DNA from: Tubulanus polymorphus
Lineage: Eukaryota > Nemertea > Palaeonemertea > Tubulaniformes > Tubulanidae
Length of the DNA: 64,000 nucleotides
Reading direction: 5' to 3'
NCBI RefSeq assembly: GCF_964204645.1
Contig: NC_134028.1
Span: 1,116,001 to 1,180,000, forward strand
In this document: piece by piece, positions 61,464-64,000 of the stretch
Numbering within the stretch: the stretch's first letter is position 1
Layout: each line of letters begins with the position of its first letter
Notes under the pieces: generated by a model
Databases searched by the model: none
Seen by the model: the letters and a program-made list of their open reading frames with translations, nothing else
What the model was told of the DNA's origin: nothing
Translations under genes and position numbers: made by a program

Positions 61464-61504
61464 CTAGGGTTAGGGTTAATAAATACACGTAGGGTTAGGG
61501 TTAA
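61464..61504 (+). repeat. two short TTAGGG-type telomere-like blocks
   Basis: CTAGGGTTAGGGTTAA and TAGGGTTAGGGTTAA are separated by ATAAATACACG. They directly follow the SINE head and are probably part of the SINE body or a micro-duplication, not a true telomere. Confidence 0.7.
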
Positions 61505-62351
61505 GCGAGGTGAATGGGGTTTGCAAAGGCTAAGTGCCCAGGGCTCATTTCATTTGATTTTTAGCTCATTTTTGGAGCTTTCTCCTTAGATTGACAGTTG
61601 TTGAGAACATTATCTTCACTTATTGCTACTGACCTTTTCAATTTCATACATTGCCCTTCAAAAACATTCAAAAGTTAAATGTCACCCCCCCCCCTCCAAC
61701 CGGTTTTAAAAAACAATTACTTACTATACACGTTAAACATAGCTCAAATAACAACAATTTTAGTTTTTTGACATTTATGTCCAGATGATATTTATGTCTT
61801 TACGATTAGAAAAAAAATGTGAGAAAATAACTGTATTGAGAATTTCATGAAGGACGTTTATAAGTCGACGGCAACGTTCATGATCAGAGAAACAAGGGAA
61901 AAAAAGAGTCACAAGCGAAGAAAATAAGTGAACAAAACTGACGAGCGAGCGAGCGAGCGAGTGAGCGGGAGTCTTACGCAGCCAACGAGAAGATTCATTT
62001 TCCCAGGGGGTTAAATTTCGTTGACGAATGTCGTGATGACTCAAAACACTGAACGAACGAACGACGATGAAAACAACGAGAGCAGCGAGAGCTGATCGCT
62101 CTGATCGCTCGCTCGCTCGGCGCTGCTTCGCGGTATTCTCATCATTCACCGGTTAAAAATGTTCATTCGATTACCATGCCAACTGTCAGTCATCGTTTAC
62201 GCAAAAAAGAAGAAATTGTTTAAAAATTGGTCACAAACAAACAACGCTAATCGATAGGTGATTATATTCATCTATAATTTATAATTAATGATATATATGT
62301 TAACATTAATATTAAAGAAAACCAAGGCCCCGGGTCAATGAAACTCAGGTG

Positions 62352-62448
62352 CAGTTCCACAGTTCCGAGTTAAGATTTGACTCTTGAGTTAACTCATCGA
62401 AAATGAACTAACTTTTACTCAAACTCATAACTCATAACTGTGGAACTG
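62352..62448. mobile_element. 97-bp sequence with 13-bp perfect terminal inverted repeats
   Basis: CAGTTCCACAGTT at 62352-62364 is the exact reverse complement of AACTGTGGAACTG at 62436-62448. The interior is rich in AGTTAA and ACTCA and partly self-complementary. No target duplication was seen. It is likely a small MITE. Confidence 0.55.
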
Positions 62449-62804
62449 GATCCAGGTATTCAGTAACACCTCAGTGAAGAGGTTGAGACTAGATATTATA
62501 GGTTTACAAACTAACTGACTATCTAGGCTCTCATTAGTTATATCTTAATGCTCGCTTATAGCAAATGATTCTAATCTCAAATTCACTTTCCAGATTCATA
62601 GGAATATCGAAGGTTTACCGTAAACTAGAGAGATTGTTAGTAAAACTTCAATTTACAGCCAATCATCCCAGAGACAATTCTCCAGGGTAACATAGCTGAA
62701 ATTATGTAGATACATTAACGGCTTTTGGCTTAATGCAAGATGACACCGCAAAACAGCCCTGGTGACATGATGAAATATATCATTCAATTGACTTTTAATA
62801 GCAG

Positions 62805-64000
62805 GAATTCACAGGTCCCATACGATACCTTCATCGCTTACCCCCGTGCATAAACAGAATTCACAGGTCCCATACGATACCTTCATCGCTTACCCCCGTG
62901 CATAAACAGAATTCACAGGTCCCATACGATACCTTCATCGCTTACCCCCGTGCATAAACAGAATTCACAGGTCCCATACGATACCTTCATCGCTTACCCC
63001 CGTGCATAAACAGAATTCACAGGTCCCATACGATACCTTCATCGCTTACCCCCGTGCATAAACAGAATTCACAGGTCCCATACGATACCTTCATCGCTTA
63101 CCCCCGTGCATAAACAGAATTCACAGGTCCCATACGATACCTTCATCGCTTACCCCCGTGCATAAACAGAATTCACAGGTCCCATACGATACCTTCATCG
63201 CTTACCCCTACCCCGCCCACCCCGTGCATAAACAGAATTCACAGGTCCCATACGATACCTTCATCGCTTACCCCGTGCATCAACAGAATTCACAGGTCCC
63301 ATACGATACCTTCATCACTTACCCCTACCCCGCCCACCCCGTGCATAAACAGAATTCACAGGTCCCATACGATACCTTCATTACTTACCCCTACCCCGTC
63401 CACCCCGTGCATAAACAGAATTCACAGGTCCCTTACGATACCTTCATCACTTACACCCCCCCCCCGTGCATAAACAGAATTCACAGGTCCCATACGATAC
63501 CTTCATCACTTACACCCCCCCCCCCCCGTGCATAAACAGAATTCACAGGTCCCATACGATACCTTCATCACTTACCCCTACCCCGCCCACCCCGTGCATA
63601 AACAGAATTCACAGGTCCCATACGATACCTTCATCACTTACCCCTACCCCGCCCACCCCGTGCATAAACAGAATTCACAGGTCCCATACGTTACCTTCAT
63701 CACTTACCCCCGTGCATAAACAGAATTCACAGGTCCCATACGATACCTTCATCACTTACCCCTGTGCATAAACAGAATTCACAGGTCCCATACGATACCT
63801 TCATCACTTACCCCTACCCCGCCCACCCCGTGCATAAACAGAATTCACAGGTCCCATACGATACCTTCATCGCTTACCCCCGTGCATAAACAGAATTCAC
63901 AGGTCCCATACGATACCTTCATCACTTACCCCCGTGCATAAACAGAATTCACAGGTCCCATACGATACCTTCATCACTTACCCCTACCCCGCCCACCCCG
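62805..64000. repeat. 52-bp minisatellite reaching the window end, about 22 copies
   Basis: Each unit contains AATTCACAGGTCCCATACGA, TACCTTCATCGCTTACCCC and CGTGCATAAACAG. The first eight copies are identical. Later copies carry an extra CTACCCCGCCCACCC block or C-tract changes, and CACTT replaces CGCTT. The array continues past 64000. Open frames across it are repeat artefacts. Confidence 0.97.

Larger units (their letters stand above)
61343..62804. other. non-coding region between minisatellites, with SINE and inverted repeat
   Basis: Contains a tRNA-like SINE head, telomere-like repeats and a terminal-inverted-repeat sequence. The patch near 61940-62150 has GAGC repeats and CpGs and could be a promoter, but no exon is supported. 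Confidence 0.45.

Noticed and set aside
61464-61504. Interstitial telomere
   Set aside because: Only two short blocks of two or three units, directly joined to a SINE.
63158-63771. Repetitive plus-strand proteins near the window end
   Set aside because: Open frames through the 52-bp minisatellite; frames shift wherever unit length changes.

Overview
The window is animal nuclear DNA: AT-rich, with spliced genes showing GT-AG introns and abundant minisatellites and small transposons. The proteins are bilaterian and the actin begins MCDED. I read it as a lophotrochozoan, probably a marine mollusc or a relative; the phylum is an inference.

Five protein-coding genes were reconstructed exon by exon, with reading phase checked at every junction except the outer edge of the last gene. 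(1) 1384-6807, minus: a 16-exon SLC38A10-type amino-acid transporter with a long cytosolic tail ending in a coiled coil and a VNPAG six-residue repeat. (2) 8524-10224, plus: a complete two-exon actin with two perfect CArG boxes, a TATA box and a poly(A) signal. (3) 11501-19540, minus: a 9-exon 2,4-dienoyl-CoA reductase closest to the peroxisomal DECR2 type. Its 5.5 kb intron holds an intact, opposite-strand, LINE-ORF1-like gene at 13596-14600. (4) 22129-23795, plus: a 6-exon DHRS7B-type short-chain reductase. (5) 29978-37072, minus: the 14 downstream exons of a ZMIZ1-type (tonalli) SP-RING co-regulator; its N-terminal exons were not found up to 64000. About 27 kb from 37073 to the end is non-coding as far as I can see, and is probably large 5' intron or regulatory DNA of ZMIZ1 plus repeats.

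The two reductases are unrelated neighbours of the same superfamily. No operon-like or joint pathway logic is evident beyond lipid metabolism for those two. The remaining genes serve transport (SLC38A10), cytoskeleton (actin) and transcription (ZMIZ1).

The most unusual content is mobile and repetitive. A 141-bp foldback element with an 8-bp target duplication lies in the probable 3' UTR of SLC38A10. A family of tiny (32-40 bp) palindromes, each flanked by a 7-bp direct repeat, is present twice. A 39-bp-armed perfect palindrome lies upstream of the reductase gene. A 33-bp minisatellite with a 99-bp higher-order period is open on both strands just upstream of DHRS7B. A roughly 650-bp segment is tandemly triplicated, and one copy holds a LINE 3' end. 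A 52-bp minisatellite runs off the right edge. No single multi-gene system of a new kind is visible.
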